Positions 50,838 to 60,152 of a DNA stretch of 64,000 bases are shown piece by piece (the stretch's first letter is position 1; each line of letters begins with the position of its first letter). The stretch covers positions 9,400 to 73,399 of the forward strand of contig JAWOCV010000221.1 in the NCBI GenBank assembly GCA_046483585.1, given 5' to 3'. This DNA is from Marinilabilia sp046483585 (lineage in GTDB: Bacteria; Bacteroidota; Bacteroidia; Bacteroidales; Marinilabiliaceae). The notes under the pieces were generated by a model, which saw only the letters and a program-made list of their open reading frames with translations, made no database searches and was not told the origin of the DNA. The position numbers were made by a program, and so were the translations under genes.

Positions 50838-52208
50838 TTATAAATGACCGGTGGCTTTGAGGTAGTTGGTATGGGTGTTGAGGACCTCCAGAGCCGCTTG
50901 TATATAACTGATCTGTTTTTGAATATATTGTTCTTGTTGCTGTGTGAGCTCAAAGCTGCCCGTCATTCCGTTGACGAAACCGGACCGGGTTTGTTCATAG
51001 ATCTCCCGGGCGAGTTCCTCACTTTCTTTAGCCAGCTCAAATTCATCAATGGCACTGTTGTATTCGGTAAGTGCCGTGAGACCGTTGGTCTTGACCTGAC
51101 GGAGGGTCTGTTGTTGTTCGTTTTTGCTTTTTTCCCAGGCCAGTTTTTGTTGTTGAGCCCGGGCATGCCTCATTCCTGAAGAAAATATGGGAATGGAAAC
51201 CGAAAGCCCCACAAACTGCGATTTATACCAGTCCTGATCGAAGAGGTTCATCTCATCGTCGTAACCCGTTTTTTGAAAGGTGTAAAAAGCATTGATCTTA
51301 GGAAGATATTCTGCTCTTACGTTTTTGAACTGTAATTTCTGACTTTCCACATTTGTGGCGGCGATCCTGGAATCAACATGGGCTTCGGGAGCCCATCCTT
51401 TGTTGTTGGGGTCATCATTGGCCGCTCTTTGTGATAAAATGTCCAGGGAGTCAGTGAGTTTGACGGGGTGGTCCTCACTTAGTCCCATTGTGAAACGCAG
51501 AACGGAAAGGGCTACTTTCTGGTTACGCTTTATTTCTACAATTTGTTTTTGGTTTTGACGCACATTGAGTTTCATCTGGGATACGTCCACCGATTCGCGG
51601 AATCCGTTCTCATAAAGGGCTTTCGTTTCGCGCAGGAGGGATTCGTTTATTTCAAGAGTTTTTTCGAAGGCTTTCAGGTTTTCGTTGGCCGATAGTACCA
51701 AAAAATAAGCCTTTGCTACTGCATCGCGGATTTCAATGTCTGTCTTTTCTTCCTGATGCCGGGTCAGGTCCAGAAAGACCTGGGTCGCCTGAATACCGAC
51801 AAAATAGGAACCGTCGAATAACATCTGGGTGGCTGAAACCGAATAATTGGCGTCATAAGCAGTGGAAAACGAGACAGGTACTTTGTCACCGCTCTCTGTT
51901 CCCGGCGGCCGCATGTCCTCGGGAATGATCTCTGCCGGCAGTAAACTCACAGGCACATCCATAGAATGGTTATACTGCCCCGAAAAGTCGATCTGAGGAA
52001 GTCCTGAAGCAATGGTCTCCCATATTTTTTCCCTGGCCGAGGCCACATCATATTCTGAACTGATCTTTTCAAAGGCATGCCGGGAAGCGTAATCCAGAGC
52101 CTCTTCAAGTGAAATGGCAAGGGTATCTTTTTCGTCCTGTCCCCGGATGCTGTGGAGGCAAAAAGAAAGGCCCAAAAAGAGCATCAGAAATTTAAATTTT
52201 ATTGTCAT
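50838..52208 (-). CDS. TolC-like outer-membrane efflux protein
   Basis: A 456-residue channel protein with a signal peptide ending near SIRGQ and two repeats of long alpha-helical hairpins with short strands (SLEEALDYASRHAFEKISSEYDVASAREKIWETIASGLPQIDF is the family's first block, cited here in pieces). It forms the exit duct of the pump. Its start overlaps the 3' end of the tetR gene by 17 bp, and the adaptor gene follows 54 bp downstream. Confidence 0.9.
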   Translation of the reverse strand: MTIKFKFLMLFLGLSFCLHSIRGQDEKDTLAISLEEALDYASRHAFEKISSEYDVASAREKIWETIASGLPQIDFSGQYNHSMDVPVSLLPAEIIPEDMRPPGTESGDKVPVSFSTAYDANYSVSATQMLFDGSYFVGIQATQVFLDLTRHQEEKTDIEIRDAVAKAYFLVLSANENLKAFEKTLEINESLLRETKALYENGFRESVDVSQMKLNVRQNQKQIVEIKRNQKVALSVLRFTMGLSEDHPVKLTDSLDILSQRAANDDPNNKGWAPEAHVDSRIAATNVESQKLQFKNVRAEYLPKINAFYTFQKTGYDDEMNLFDQDWYKSQFVGLSVSIPIFSSGMRHARAQQQKLAWEKSKNEQQQTLRQVKTNGLTALTEYNSAIDEFELAKESEELAREIYEQTRSGFVNGMTGSFELTQQQEQYIQKQISYIQAALEVLNTHTNYLKATGHL

Positions 52209-52827
52209 TTTGATCGGGTTGTTGCATTAGGTCATTAAAAATTTTCAATCCTTTTTCCGTACAGATGCCCCTGAAATGATATTGAAACAAATTGTTCCGG
52301 AACTTTGGAGATAAGAGTTCCTCTTCGGAGAATATCCCATATACAGGATCAAATGTGAAAACATGCCCTCCCGTCATGAGCCTTGAGATAAAATCCGTAT
52401 CCACATCACGGCGGTAAACCCCTTGCTTTTTCCCTTTTTCAAGGTTTTTTTTATGAGCAGAATAAAGGGCTTCCCGTCGTATTTCTTTCAGTTTGTTAAA
52501 GAGATCGGGGTAGTATTTCCGCAAGTCAAAGGCAATGGCAGTGTTCTGACGGCTTAACTTTTTAAGCAGTTCCCGTCTGTGAATGAAAAATTCTTCCACG
52601 GCATTGATATCATTTCCGGGATCCTCCTTGAGCTCCTGCATGATGTTGTTGATGGTGTTTTCCATTACTTCAGTTACCAGATCGCTCTTGTTGTTGAAGT
52701 AATGGTATAATGTCTTTTTTGACATTCCGAGCTCACGTCCCAGATCCTGCATGGTAACGCTGCGGATACCGTAGAGGCTGAAGAGCTCGAATCCCTTCTC
52801 TATGATCGTTGATTTTTTTTCATCCAT
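52192..52827 (-). CDS. TetR/AcrR-family transcriptional regulator
   Basis: A 211-residue regulator with an N-terminal helix-turn-helix (FELFSLYGIRSVTMQDLGRELGMSKKTLYHYFNNKSDL, cited in parts, residues 14-51) and an all-helical ligand domain. It is the first gene of the efflux operon, so it probably represses its own transcription together with that of the pump until an inducing substrate binds. The -7 box lies so close to its ATG that the mRNA is almost leaderless. Confidence 0.9.
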   Translation of the reverse strand: MDEKKSTIIEKGFELFSLYGIRSVTMQDLGRELGMSKKTLYHYFNNKSDLVTEVMENTINNIMQELKEDPGNDINAVEEFFIHRRELLKKLSRQNTAIAFDLRKYYPDLFNKLKEIRREALYSAHKKNLEKGKKQGVYRRDVDTDFISRLMTGGHVFTFDPVYGIFSEEELLSPKFRNNLFQYHFRGICTEKGLKIFNDLMQQPDQNDNKI

Positions 52828-52834
52828 GACTTTG

Positions 52835-52842
52835 CAAAGATA
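52835..52842 (-). promoter_or_regulatory. -7 promoter box of the efflux operon
   Basis: TATCTTTG on the minus strand, a perfect TAnnTTTG, ends only 7 bp before the tetR start codon. Transcription would begin about at the ATG, giving an almost leaderless message. The surrounding CTTTGCAAAG is palindromic and could be part of the operator. Confidence 0.6.
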
Positions 52843-53019
52843 CGAACCTTCTGATTTCGGAAACCATAAACAGATAAAAAGTTTCCCGGGTTTCCGTTAA
52901 ACAGGTGAAAAATATCGGTGAATGAACGATTTCTGTCAATAAATAGAGACGGTTCGTAAATAAATGTTGGTAATGGCCGGAACAATTGGCATTTTCATGA
53001 TGTAATTGTGTATCAGACC

Positions 53020-53991
53020 ATGGAGAAAAGAATTAAGATATTTGTTCTGTTTTTGTTCCTTTTACAGGGGATGGTTTGTGATGCTCAGTTCTGGCCTTTC
53101 AATCAAAAAAGCAGTGAGGAAAAAGCTACTGAGAAACTTGAAGAGCGAAAACAGGATGCTGGTGAAGGCAACCTCTTCAATCCCCTGCAGCCGTTGGGGA
53201 TGCGTTCCGGGGACAGTCGTGATGATCATATTTGGGCTGCTTCCACGGCAGCTGTTTCGTATCATAAAGCCGGGAATATCAGTATCACAAGTCCTTCCCG
53301 TTATGGCATCAGTAGCCGGACTGAGTTGCTGTCATGGTTAGGTTTGACCCCCTGGGTGCCTAACATATTTTTTAAACGGCAGATCTCAGGTGGTGATTGG
53401 TGGATATCATCATTACATGGTGTTTATACATCTTACCCCGGGTTTAAAAGGGTAGAACAAGGGCGTGATACCTTTCTGGCCGATTCTCTTTTGGTTGTGC
53501 CTGAAGTTGTTTCTTTAAAAAATGAGCTTCTTTTGTCCCGGCCATTTTATTCAGGGATTGATTGTCGTCCCGGTCAACCCTATTTGGTCCTGTCTGCTTC
53601 ACTGGGAATTGATGTTGGTCTTCCCCTGAGTGAGGGAGATGTCTGGCTTGAGAAAAAACACTTCTTCACGCCCCGCAGCAAAGCCTATTCCGGAGAAGGG
53701 TGGATGATGGCATTGTCGGTTCGTGCCGACTGGCAGGCCTCCCGGAATCTTTTTCTCAGGGGCGAACTCCGGGCCCTGGCAGGCAACTTTCCCGGGAATC
53801 CCGGCTGGGAGCATCAGGCTTCAGGAGAGTATTTTCTTTTGAACAACATTTCCGTTTCAGGGGGGTATGTTGTAGGGTTTGGAGATTCAGGAGCAAGTAA
53901 TCCCGGTCTTTTACCTTTTATTGATGTGTCGTTTTACTTTGGTAACAAACAAAGCCGAAAAAGTGGGCTGTTTGAGCAACAAATGTTCTGA
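53020..53991 (+). CDS. Secreted protein, probable outer-membrane beta-barrel
   Basis: A 323-residue exported protein. The signal peptide (residues 1-22, VLFLFLLQGMVCDAQ) is followed by a charged helix (EEKATEKLEERKQD), and then by alternating strand patterns rich in Gly, Ser and aromatic residues (SVRADWQASRNLFLRGELRAL, FLLNNISVSGGYVVGFGDSG, FIDVSFYFGN), which suggests a small barrel of about ten to twelve strands. The last residues (QQMF) end in Phe. I do not recognise a family. ATG 53020 was taken over GTG 53008, since the signal peptide starts there. The MMPL transporter gene is 73 bp downstream. Confidence 0.6.
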   Translation: MEKRIKIFVLFLFLLQGMVCDAQFWPFNQKSSEEKATEKLEERKQDAGEGNLFNPLQPLGMRSGDSRDDHIWAASTAAVSYHKAGNISITSPSRYGISSRTELLSWLGLTPWVPNIFFKRQISGGDWWISSLHGVYTSYPGFKRVEQGRDTFLADSLLVVPEVVSLKNELLLSRPFYSGIDCRPGQPYLVLSASLGIDVGLPLSEGDVWLEKKHFFTPRSKAYSGEGWMMALSVRADWQASRNLFLRGELRALAGNFPGNPGWEHQASGEYFLLNNISVSGGYVVGFGDSGASNPGLLPFIDVSFYFGNKQSRKSGLFEQQMF

Positions 53992-54064
53992 AACCGCGGC
54001 ATATTCTGAAAAATTCCTAAATTCGCAGCGTTTTGTTGGATTTTTAAGGTAACGTGTGTCGTCT

Positions 54065-56509
54065 ATGTGGATTCGTATTGCCAGTTTTATTCTCAGAAAC
54101 CGGCTTCCTATACTTATTGTTTTGGTCCTCCTTACTGCATTTATGGGGTTTCAATCACGCAAAATTGAGATGTCGTATCAATATGCTCCCCTGTTGCCAG
54201 AAGATGATCCTGTTTATAAAGAATATGAACGGTTTACCGCCCGGTTTGGGAATGAGGGAAACCTTATGGTTCTTGGGGTTCAGGATTCACTCTTCTTCGG
54301 GGAAGACCATTTTGAAAAGTGGCAGGAACTCTCGCGGGACCTTGAAAACGTTGAAGGCATAACTTCTGTGTTTTCAGCTTCTGACGCTTACCGGCTTGTG
54401 AGAGACAACGAATCGAAAAAATTCAGAGTAGAACCTTTGTTTGAGGGAAATGTCGGGACTGCTCAGCTCGATTCTCTGAAGAAAGAATTTATGGGGCTGC
54501 CTTTTTATGAGGATCTTCTTTATAATAAGGATTCGCATACTTTTCTTTTAGCCTTGACGCTGGATTCCGGGGTGCTAGAAAGTTCGGGGCGTGTGGCGCT
54601 TATGGAGGATATTGAAGCGAAAGGAGCGGTTTATGAAGAGGCTTCGGGGAATGCGCTTCGTTATTCAGGGCTGCCTTATATCCGCGTGGGAACAGCAGAA
54701 ATGGTCAAGAGGGAGCTGAATATGTTCATTTGGCTGGCTCTGGGTATAGCTGCTGTCATTATATTCCTTTTTTTCCGGTCTTTCAAGGTGGTCTTATTTT
54801 CCATGCTGGTGGTGGGAATGGCTGTGATCTGGGCGCTGGGTATACAGGGGATGACCGGCTTTAAGGTAACGATCCTGACAGGCATGATCCCGCCTCTGAT
54901 TATTGTTATCGGTGTTCCCAACTCTGTGTTTTTGCTGAACAAATTTCATTACGAGTTCAGAAGTCATGGCAATAAAATCAAATCTCTTCAGCGGGTAATC
55001 CGCAAGATCGGGAATGCCACTTTCCTGACCAATGTTACTACGGCCAGTGGTTTCGCCACCTTCATCTTTACCAGTAGCCGGTTGTTGGTAGAATTCGGCA
55101 TCATGGCAGCTATTAACATTATGGTGGTGTTTGTTTTGTCGATCCTGTTGATCCCGATCATTTTCAGTTTTCTTCCCGATCCCGGGGAAAGGCATGTCAA
55201 ACACCTGGACCGACCATTTTTTGAAAAGGTAATCCACAAACTTGTGCACATTTGTCTCAATCATAAACAGAAGGTATTTGCCGGGGCTTTAGGGTTACTT
55301 ATTTTCGGAGGCTTTGGCATTTCGAGAATGCAGACAACCGGCTATATGCTGGATGATATTCCTCACGAACACAGCCTTTTTCAGGATCTCAAATTTTTTG
55401 AGACCCATTTCAGCGGACTTATGCCGCTGGAGATCATGATTGATACCAAAAAGCCCGGGGGCGTTATGCAGCAGGCAAACCTCAGGAAAATTGACGACCT
55501 TCAAAATGAACTGAAAGACTTTCCTGAATTATCGAAGGGCCTTTCGATGACCGGTGTGGTCAAGTTTGCCCGTCAGGCTTATTACAGTGGAGGGAGTGAG
55601 CGTTATGCCCTGCCCAACAATATGGAACGGAATTTTATTTTGTCGCATATTCCGCAAAATGGAGAGGAAGGGCCAGGCATCGTATCATCTTTCATGGATT
55701 CGGCCCGGCAGAGAGCCCGCATCAGTTTTCGGATGGAAGATGTAGGCACGACAAGGATGGAAGGGCTTGACAGGGAGATAAGGGCAGTAACGGATTCTGT
55801 GTTTTCTCCCGGTGATTACAATACTTCTGTCACAGGCTCCAGTGTTGTTTTTTTTAAAGGAACGGATTACCTGGTCCGGAACCTTTTCATAAGCCTTAGT
55901 CTTGCAGTATTGCTGATCGCTTCATTTATGGCCTGGATGTTCCGATCCAGGCGGATGGTGCTGGTATCCTTGTTGCCCAACCTGATTCCTCTCATAACAA
56001 CCGCTGCTTTGATGGGGTTTTTCGAAATTCCGATAAAACCCTCCACCATTCTTGTGTTCAGTATTGCGTTTGGGATCTCGGTGGACGATACCATCCATTT
56101 TCTGGCCAAATACCGTCAGGAATTAAGTGAAACAAATTGGAGCATTCGTGCCGCCACAGTACTGGCTTTGAAAGAAACCGGACGAAGTATGATCTACACT
56201 TCTATTATTCTTTTCTTCGGATTTGGTATATTTACAGTATCAAGTTTTGGCGGAACAGTAGCTCTTGGTGCGCTGGTGGCCTTTACCCTTTTGGTAGCCC
56301 TGTTTGCCAACCTGATTTTATTGCCCTCATTATTGCTTGGGCTTGAGAGAATGATCACCAACGAATCATTCAAAGAGCCCATGCTAACCATTTATGATGA
56401 GGATGAGGATATTGATCATGATGAGTTGAAAATCAGTCAGGGACCGGTCGGGGAAATTCCCGGGCAGGGTGATTCTGGCATAAAAGAAGGCAATTATGTC
56501 GAAAATTGA
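54065..56509 (+). CDS. MMPL/RND-superfamily lipid transporter
   Basis: An 814-residue inner-membrane protein with twelve helices in two similar halves. Each half has a large periplasmic loop and a sterol-sensing-like bundle (ILTGMIPPLIIVIGVPNSVFLLNKFHYE and FSIAFGISVDDTIHFLAKYRQE). The Asp-Asp in GISVDDTIHF and the equivalent position in half one form the proton path. It is closer to MMPL/HpnN-type exporters of lipids and hydrophobic molecules than to AcrB. ATG 54065 or GTG 54056 may be used. The 3' end overlaps the prenyl synthase gene by 14 bp, so the substrate may be a prenyl-derived lipid, which is inference from position. Confidence 0.85.
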   Translation: MWIRIASFILRNRLPILIVLVLLTAFMGFQSRKIEMSYQYAPLLPEDDPVYKEYERFTARFGNEGNLMVLGVQDSLFFGEDHFEKWQELSRDLENVEGITSVFSASDAYRLVRDNESKKFRVEPLFEGNVGTAQLDSLKKEFMGLPFYEDLLYNKDSHTFLLALTLDSGVLESSGRVALMEDIEAKGAVYEEASGNALRYSGLPYIRVGTAEMVKRELNMFIWLALGIAAVIIFLFFRSFKVVLFSMLVVGMAVIWALGIQGMTGFKVTILTGMIPPLIIVIGVPNSVFLLNKFHYEFRSHGNKIKSLQRVIRKIGNATFLTNVTTASGFATFIFTSSRLLVEFGIMAAINIMVVFVLSILLIPIIFSFLPDPGERHVKHLDRPFFEKVIHKLVHICLNHKQKVFAGALGLLIFGGFGISRMQTTGYMLDDIPHEHSLFQDLKFFETHFSGLMPLEIMIDTKKPGGVMQQANLRKIDDLQNELKDFPELSKGLSMTGVVKFARQAYYSGGSERYALPNNMERNFILSHIPQNGEEGPGIVSSFMDSARQRARISFRMEDVGTTRMEGLDREIRAVTDSVFSPGDYNTSVTGSSVVFFKGTDYLVRNLFISLSLAVLLIASFMAWMFRSRRMVLVSLLPNLIPLITTAALMGFFEIPIKPSTILVFSIAFGISVDDTIHFLAKYRQELSETNWSIRAATVLALKETGRSMIYTSIILFFGFGIFTVSSFGGTVALGALVAFTLLVALFANLILLPSLLLGLERMITNESFKEPMLTIYDEDEDIDHDELKISQGPVGEIPGQGDSGIKEGNYVEN

Positions 56510-57467
56510 GGAATACCGTCAGGTCATCGAAGATCAGCTTCCGTTGATCGAGGGGATGAAGCGGCCTGAAGGTCTCTATGAACCTGTTAAATTTATTCTG
56601 TCACTGGGTGGAAAACGTCTGCGTCCTGTGCTTTGTCTGGCTTCAGCAGCATTGTTCGGAGATTATGCCACAGCCGTGATGCCGGCTCTCGGCCTCGAAG
56701 TGTTTCATAATTTCACCCTCGTCCATGATGACATTATGGACAATTCGGAAATGCGACGTAATCAGCCCACCATTCATAAAAAGTGGGACTATAACACGGC
56801 CATTTTATCGGGCGATGCCATGCTGATCAAAGCTTATAGTCTTATCACCAGAAGCCCTGTAGGTGTTTTACCCCAGGTTCTTGAAGTATTTAATAAAACC
56901 GCCGGGGAAGTTTGTGAAGGCCAACAGCTTGATATGGATTTTGAAAATACAGCGGATGTCACCGAAGATGGTTATCTGGATATGATACGACTAAAAACCG
57001 CCGTTTTACTGGGGGGCAGTATGAAGATCGGTGGCATCATCGGAGGTGGCCCCATCCGCGACAGCAGTCTTTTATATAAATTTGGGCAGGACATCGGGAT
57101 GGCTTTTCAGCTACAGGACGATTGGTTGGATGTGTATGGCGATCAGCTTTCTTTCGGGAAAAGGATCGGGAATGATATTTTGGCCAATAAGAAGACCTTT
57201 TTATTAATAACTGCTCTTAACCGTCTTGAAAAAGAACCAAAAAAGGAACTTTTGGACTGGCTTGAACGTAAGGATTATCGTGCTGAAGAAAAAATTGAAG
57301 CAGTAACCAGGCTTTTTGATGAAGCGGGAGTTTCAACACTTGTCAGGGAAAAGAGGGATGAATATTTCTTTCGGGCTCTTGAGAACTTTGAAAAGATCAA
57401 CGGAAACAAAGAGGTCAAGAAAGAGCTGGCAGATCTTGCTCATGAACTGATGGCGCGATCGAGATGA
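56496..57467 (+). CDS. Polyprenyl diphosphate synthase, short-chain type
   Basis: A 323-residue trans-prenyltransferase. The first aspartate-rich motif is LVHDDIMDNSEMRR and the second FQLQDDWLDVYGD. The Lys in SLGGKRLRP binds diphosphate. A phenylalanine stands five residues before the first motif (VFHNFTLVHDD), as in enzymes that stop at C15-C20, and the first motif has no two-residue insertion, which speaks against a classical bacterial FPP synthase. GGPP or FPP is a likely product. Translationally coupled with the MMPL transporter. Confidence 0.9.
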   Translation: MSKIEEYRQVIEDQLPLIEGMKRPEGLYEPVKFILSLGGKRLRPVLCLASAALFGDYATAVMPALGLEVFHNFTLVHDDIMDNSEMRRNQPTIHKKWDYNTAILSGDAMLIKAYSLITRSPVGVLPQVLEVFNKTAGEVCEGQQLDMDFENTADVTEDGYLDMIRLKTAVLLGGSMKIGGIIGGGPIRDSSLLYKFGQDIGMAFQLQDDWLDVYGDQLSFGKRIGNDILANKKTFLLITALNRLEKEPKKELLDWLERKDYRAEEKIEAVTRLFDEAGVSTLVREKRDEYFFRALENFEKINGNKEVKKELADLAHELMARSR

Positions 57468-57606
57468 TAATTCCCGGCATTCCGGTATAAGTTGAAATGA
57501 TGTTTAGCTTGTTCGGGAGGGAAGAACAAACAAAGCGTTACAAGACTTGCGATACGGTGCGCAGGTTTTATGATAAAATTAGGATGTTAAAAAGAATTTA
57601 TATGTC

Positions 57607-59121
57607 ATGGCACAGCTAAAAGGCTCCGTTTCCCAGGTTATTGGACCTGTGATCGATGTTTCGTTTGATCTTAAGGACAGTGATCTTCCCCGTATCCACG
57701 ACGCACTGGAGATCCACCGGGAAGATGGCAGTGTGTTGGTTCTGGAGTGTGAACAGCATATCGGCGAACATACCATTCGTTGCATTGCAATGGATTCCAC
57801 GGATGGATTAAAGCGCGGGATAGATGTTTTTGCTACGGGTAATCCCATTTCTCTTCCCGGGGGAGATGATGTTAAAGGACGATTGCTGAATGTTGTGGGA
57901 CGGCCCATTGACGGATTGTCTCCCGTCGAATCAGAAGAGAAGAACCCCATTCATAGATCGGCTCCCGAATATGAAACCCTCTCTACCGAAACCGAAATAT
58001 TATTTACCGGCATCAAAGTGATTGATCTGATTGAACCCTATTCCAAAGGTGGTAAGATTGGCCTGTTTGGAGGTGCCGGTGTTGGGAAGACGGTCCTTAT
58101 ACAGGAACTGATCAACAACATCGCCAAAGGATACAGTGGCTATTCTGTCTTCGGAGGTGTCGGGGAACGGACACGTGAAGGCAATGACCTCCTCCGGGAA
58201 ATGGTTGAAGCCGGCATTGTTGATTACGGAGAAGAGTTCCAGGAAAGTATGAAAGCCGGCCATTGGGATCTCGATAAGGTTGATCCTGAAGCCCTGAAAA
58301 GATCACAGGTATCCATGGTATTCGGACAGATGAACGAGCCTCCCGGAGCACGTGCGCGGGTGGCCCTTTCGGCCCTGACCATTGCCGAATCCTTCCGCGA
58401 TGGCGGAAATAAAGGACAAGGTGGGGACGTGTTGCTTTTTATTGACAATATATTCCGGTTTACACAAGCCGGTTCAGAAGTTTCTGCCCTTCTCGGGCGA
58501 ATGCCTTCGGCCGTGGGGTATCAGCCAACACTTTCTTCCGAGATGGGGGCTTTGCAGGAGCGCATTACTTCAACCAAGACAGGCTCTATTACATCCGTAC
58601 AGGCTGTTTATGTTCCGGCGGATGACCTGACCGACCCGGCGCCTGCAACAACTTTTACTCACCTGGATGCCACCACTGTCCTTAGCCGTAAAATTTCGGA
58701 ACTTGGAATTTATCCGGCAGTGGATCCCCTTGATTCTACGTCACGTATTCTGGCGCCCGAGTATGTAGGGGAAAACCATTACAATACGGCGCAGCGCGTT
58801 AAGGAGATCCTTCAGCGTTACAAAGAGCTGCAGGACATCATCGCCATTCTTGGAATGGAAGAGTTGTCGGAAGAAGATAAATTGATCGTTGCCCGGGCCA
58901 GACGTGTACAGAGGTTTCTTTCCCAGCCCTTTCACGTGGCCGAGCAGTTTACCGGTATTCCCGGACAACTCGTCTCCATTGAAGATACCATAAAAGGGTT
59001 TAATATGATCATGGACGGAGAAACCGATCAATATCCCGAGGCAGCTTTTAACCTCGTTGGGACCATTGAACAGGCCATTGAGAAAGGCGAGAAAATTTTG
59101 AAAGAAAGCAGACGAAAATAA
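57607..59121 (+). CDS. atpD: ATP synthase F1 beta subunit
   Basis: A 504-residue catalytic subunit with P-loop GLFGGAGVGKTVLIQELI, the catalytic glutamate in GGVGERTREGNDL, DELSEEDKL-type region (MEELSEEDKLIVARARR), and the Walker B stretch VLLFIDNIFRFTQAG. A segment of about 30 residues between VDYGEEFQESMKAGHWDL and SQVSMVFGQMNEPPG is longer than in E. coli (460 residues in total), and this insertion is typical of Bacteroidota. It is on the plus strand, 31 kb away from atpA. atpC starts on the last base of the stop codon. Confidence 0.96.
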   Translation: MAQLKGSVSQVIGPVIDVSFDLKDSDLPRIHDALEIHREDGSVLVLECEQHIGEHTIRCIAMDSTDGLKRGIDVFATGNPISLPGGDDVKGRLLNVVGRPIDGLSPVESEEKNPIHRSAPEYETLSTETEILFTGIKVIDLIEPYSKGGKIGLFGGAGVGKTVLIQELINNIAKGYSGYSVFGGVGERTREGNDLLREMVEAGIVDYGEEFQESMKAGHWDLDKVDPEALKRSQVSMVFGQMNEPPGARARVALSALTIAESFRDGGNKGQGGDVLLFIDNIFRFTQAGSEVSALLGRMPSAVGYQPTLSSEMGALQERITSTKTGSITSVQAVYVPADDLTDPAPATTFTHLDATTVLSRKISELGIYPAVDPLDSTSRILAPEYVGENHYNTAQRVKEILQRYKELQDIIAILGMEELSEEDKLIVARARRVQRFLSQPFHVAEQFTGIPGQLVSIEDTIKGFNMIMDGETDQYPEAAFNLVGTIEQAIEKGEKILKESRRK

Positions 59122-59399
59122 TGGACGATCTTTATCTGGAAATAATCACCCCCGAAGACATCCTTTACGAGGGTCCTGTGGGCTTGGTTGAAGCCCCGGG
59201 CTCCTCCGGGAGGTTTGTCCTGTTACGTGATCATGCTCCTATTATTTCCACCCTGGAAAAGGGAGATATCCGTGTTATCGGAAAGCATGGACATGAACAA
59301 CATTTTCTTTGCAAGGAAGGGGTTCTGGAATGCCATGACAATCGCCTGGTTATTCTTATGAATCACCCTGTGGATGAAGATGAAGCTGATAAGGGGTAA
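59121..59399 (+). CDS. atpC: ATP synthase F1 epsilon subunit, beta-sandwich only
   Basis: A 92-residue subunit. It covers the N-terminal beta-sandwich (YLEIITPEDILYEGPVGLVEAPG, RFVLLRDHAPIISTLEKGDIRV) and stops there with an acidic end (HPVDEDEADKG). E. coli epsilon has 139 residues, and its C-terminal helical hairpin inhibits ATP hydrolysis. That domain is absent. So this enzyme must be regulated in another way or is not latent. Start and stop of atpD overlap by one base (AATAATGG), so translation is coupled. Confidence 0.92.
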   Translation: MDDLYLEIITPEDILYEGPVGLVEAPGSSGRFVLLRDHAPIISTLEKGDIRVIGKHGHEQHFLCKEGVLECHDNRLVILMNHPVDEDEADKG

Positions 59400-59431
59400 A
59401 CGGACCGAACCTTTGGCCGGCTATATTGTTC

Positions 59432-59450
59432 CATGGTTTCGGGAACCATG
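59432..59450 (+). terminator. Hairpin after atpDC
   Basis: CATGGTT (59432-59438) pairs perfectly with AACCATG (59444-59450) around a 5-nt loop. No T tract follows, so at best a weak terminator or mRNA end. It lies 33 bp after atpC. Confidence 0.35.
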
Positions 59451-59541
59451 CGCCGCGGGCTGATATCTGGGATCACCAATTCTCCGGAATACCCTTACGT
59501 GTATTGAATATATGTAATCACCATTTCCAAAAATCATAAAA

Positions 59542-60150
59542 ATGACATTTAGCGAAACCTGTAACAAGATCTTTAACGAGGCGACAAACCATTACCACAA
59601 GTTTGACAGCGTTGACGCCAATCCTGATAATCCTTACAAAGAAGGAAGCATTGAAGATCTCCTTTTCAAAAAAAACTGGATTGATGCTGTGCAATGGCAC
59701 CTGGAAGACATCATCCGTGATCCTGAGATACAGCCCGAAGAGGCTCTTAAGATCAAACGCCGGATTGATAAGTCCAATCAGAACCGCACCGATCTCGTGG
59801 AATCCATTGACGACTATTTTTTCGGGAAATATAACGATGTAAAGGTTCAGCCCGATGCCACCATCAACACCGAAAGTCCGGCCTGGGCCATTGATCGTCT
59901 CTCCATACTTGCCCTGAAAATTTATCACATGGAGCAGGAAGTAAACAGGTCGGATGCTCCGGCCGATCATTTGGACAAATGCAACCGGAAGCTGGCTGTG
60001 CTTCTTCAGCAGCGGGAAGATCTGTCCGCGGCCATTGATCAGCTTATTGCCGATATTGAGGCAGGGCGGAAATACATGAAGACCTATAAGCAGATGAAAA
60101 TGTATAACGATCCTGCACTGAACCCCGTGTTGTATAAAAACAAGAAGTAG
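59542..60150 (+). CDS. DUF4254-family protein
   Basis: A 202-residue cytoplasmic, mainly helical protein without signal peptide. Motifs such as NWIDAVQWHLEDIIRDP and INTESPAWAIDRLSILALKIYHM are the conserved core of DUF4254, which in Bacteroidota is found next to heptosyltransferase-type GT9 genes, as here. The function is unknown. A helper of lipopolysaccharide core assembly is a fair guess from context. It is followed after 2 bp by the GT9 gene. Confidence 0.8.
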   Translation: MTFSETCNKIFNEATNHYHKFDSVDANPDNPYKEGSIEDLLFKKNWIDAVQWHLEDIIRDPEIQPEEALKIKRRIDKSNQNRTDLVESIDDYFFGKYNDVKVQPDATINTESPAWAIDRLSILALKIYHMEQEVNRSDAPADHLDKCNRKLAVLLQQREDLSAAIDQLIADIEAGRKYMKTYKQMKMYNDPALNPVLYKNKK

Positions 60151-60152
60151 GT

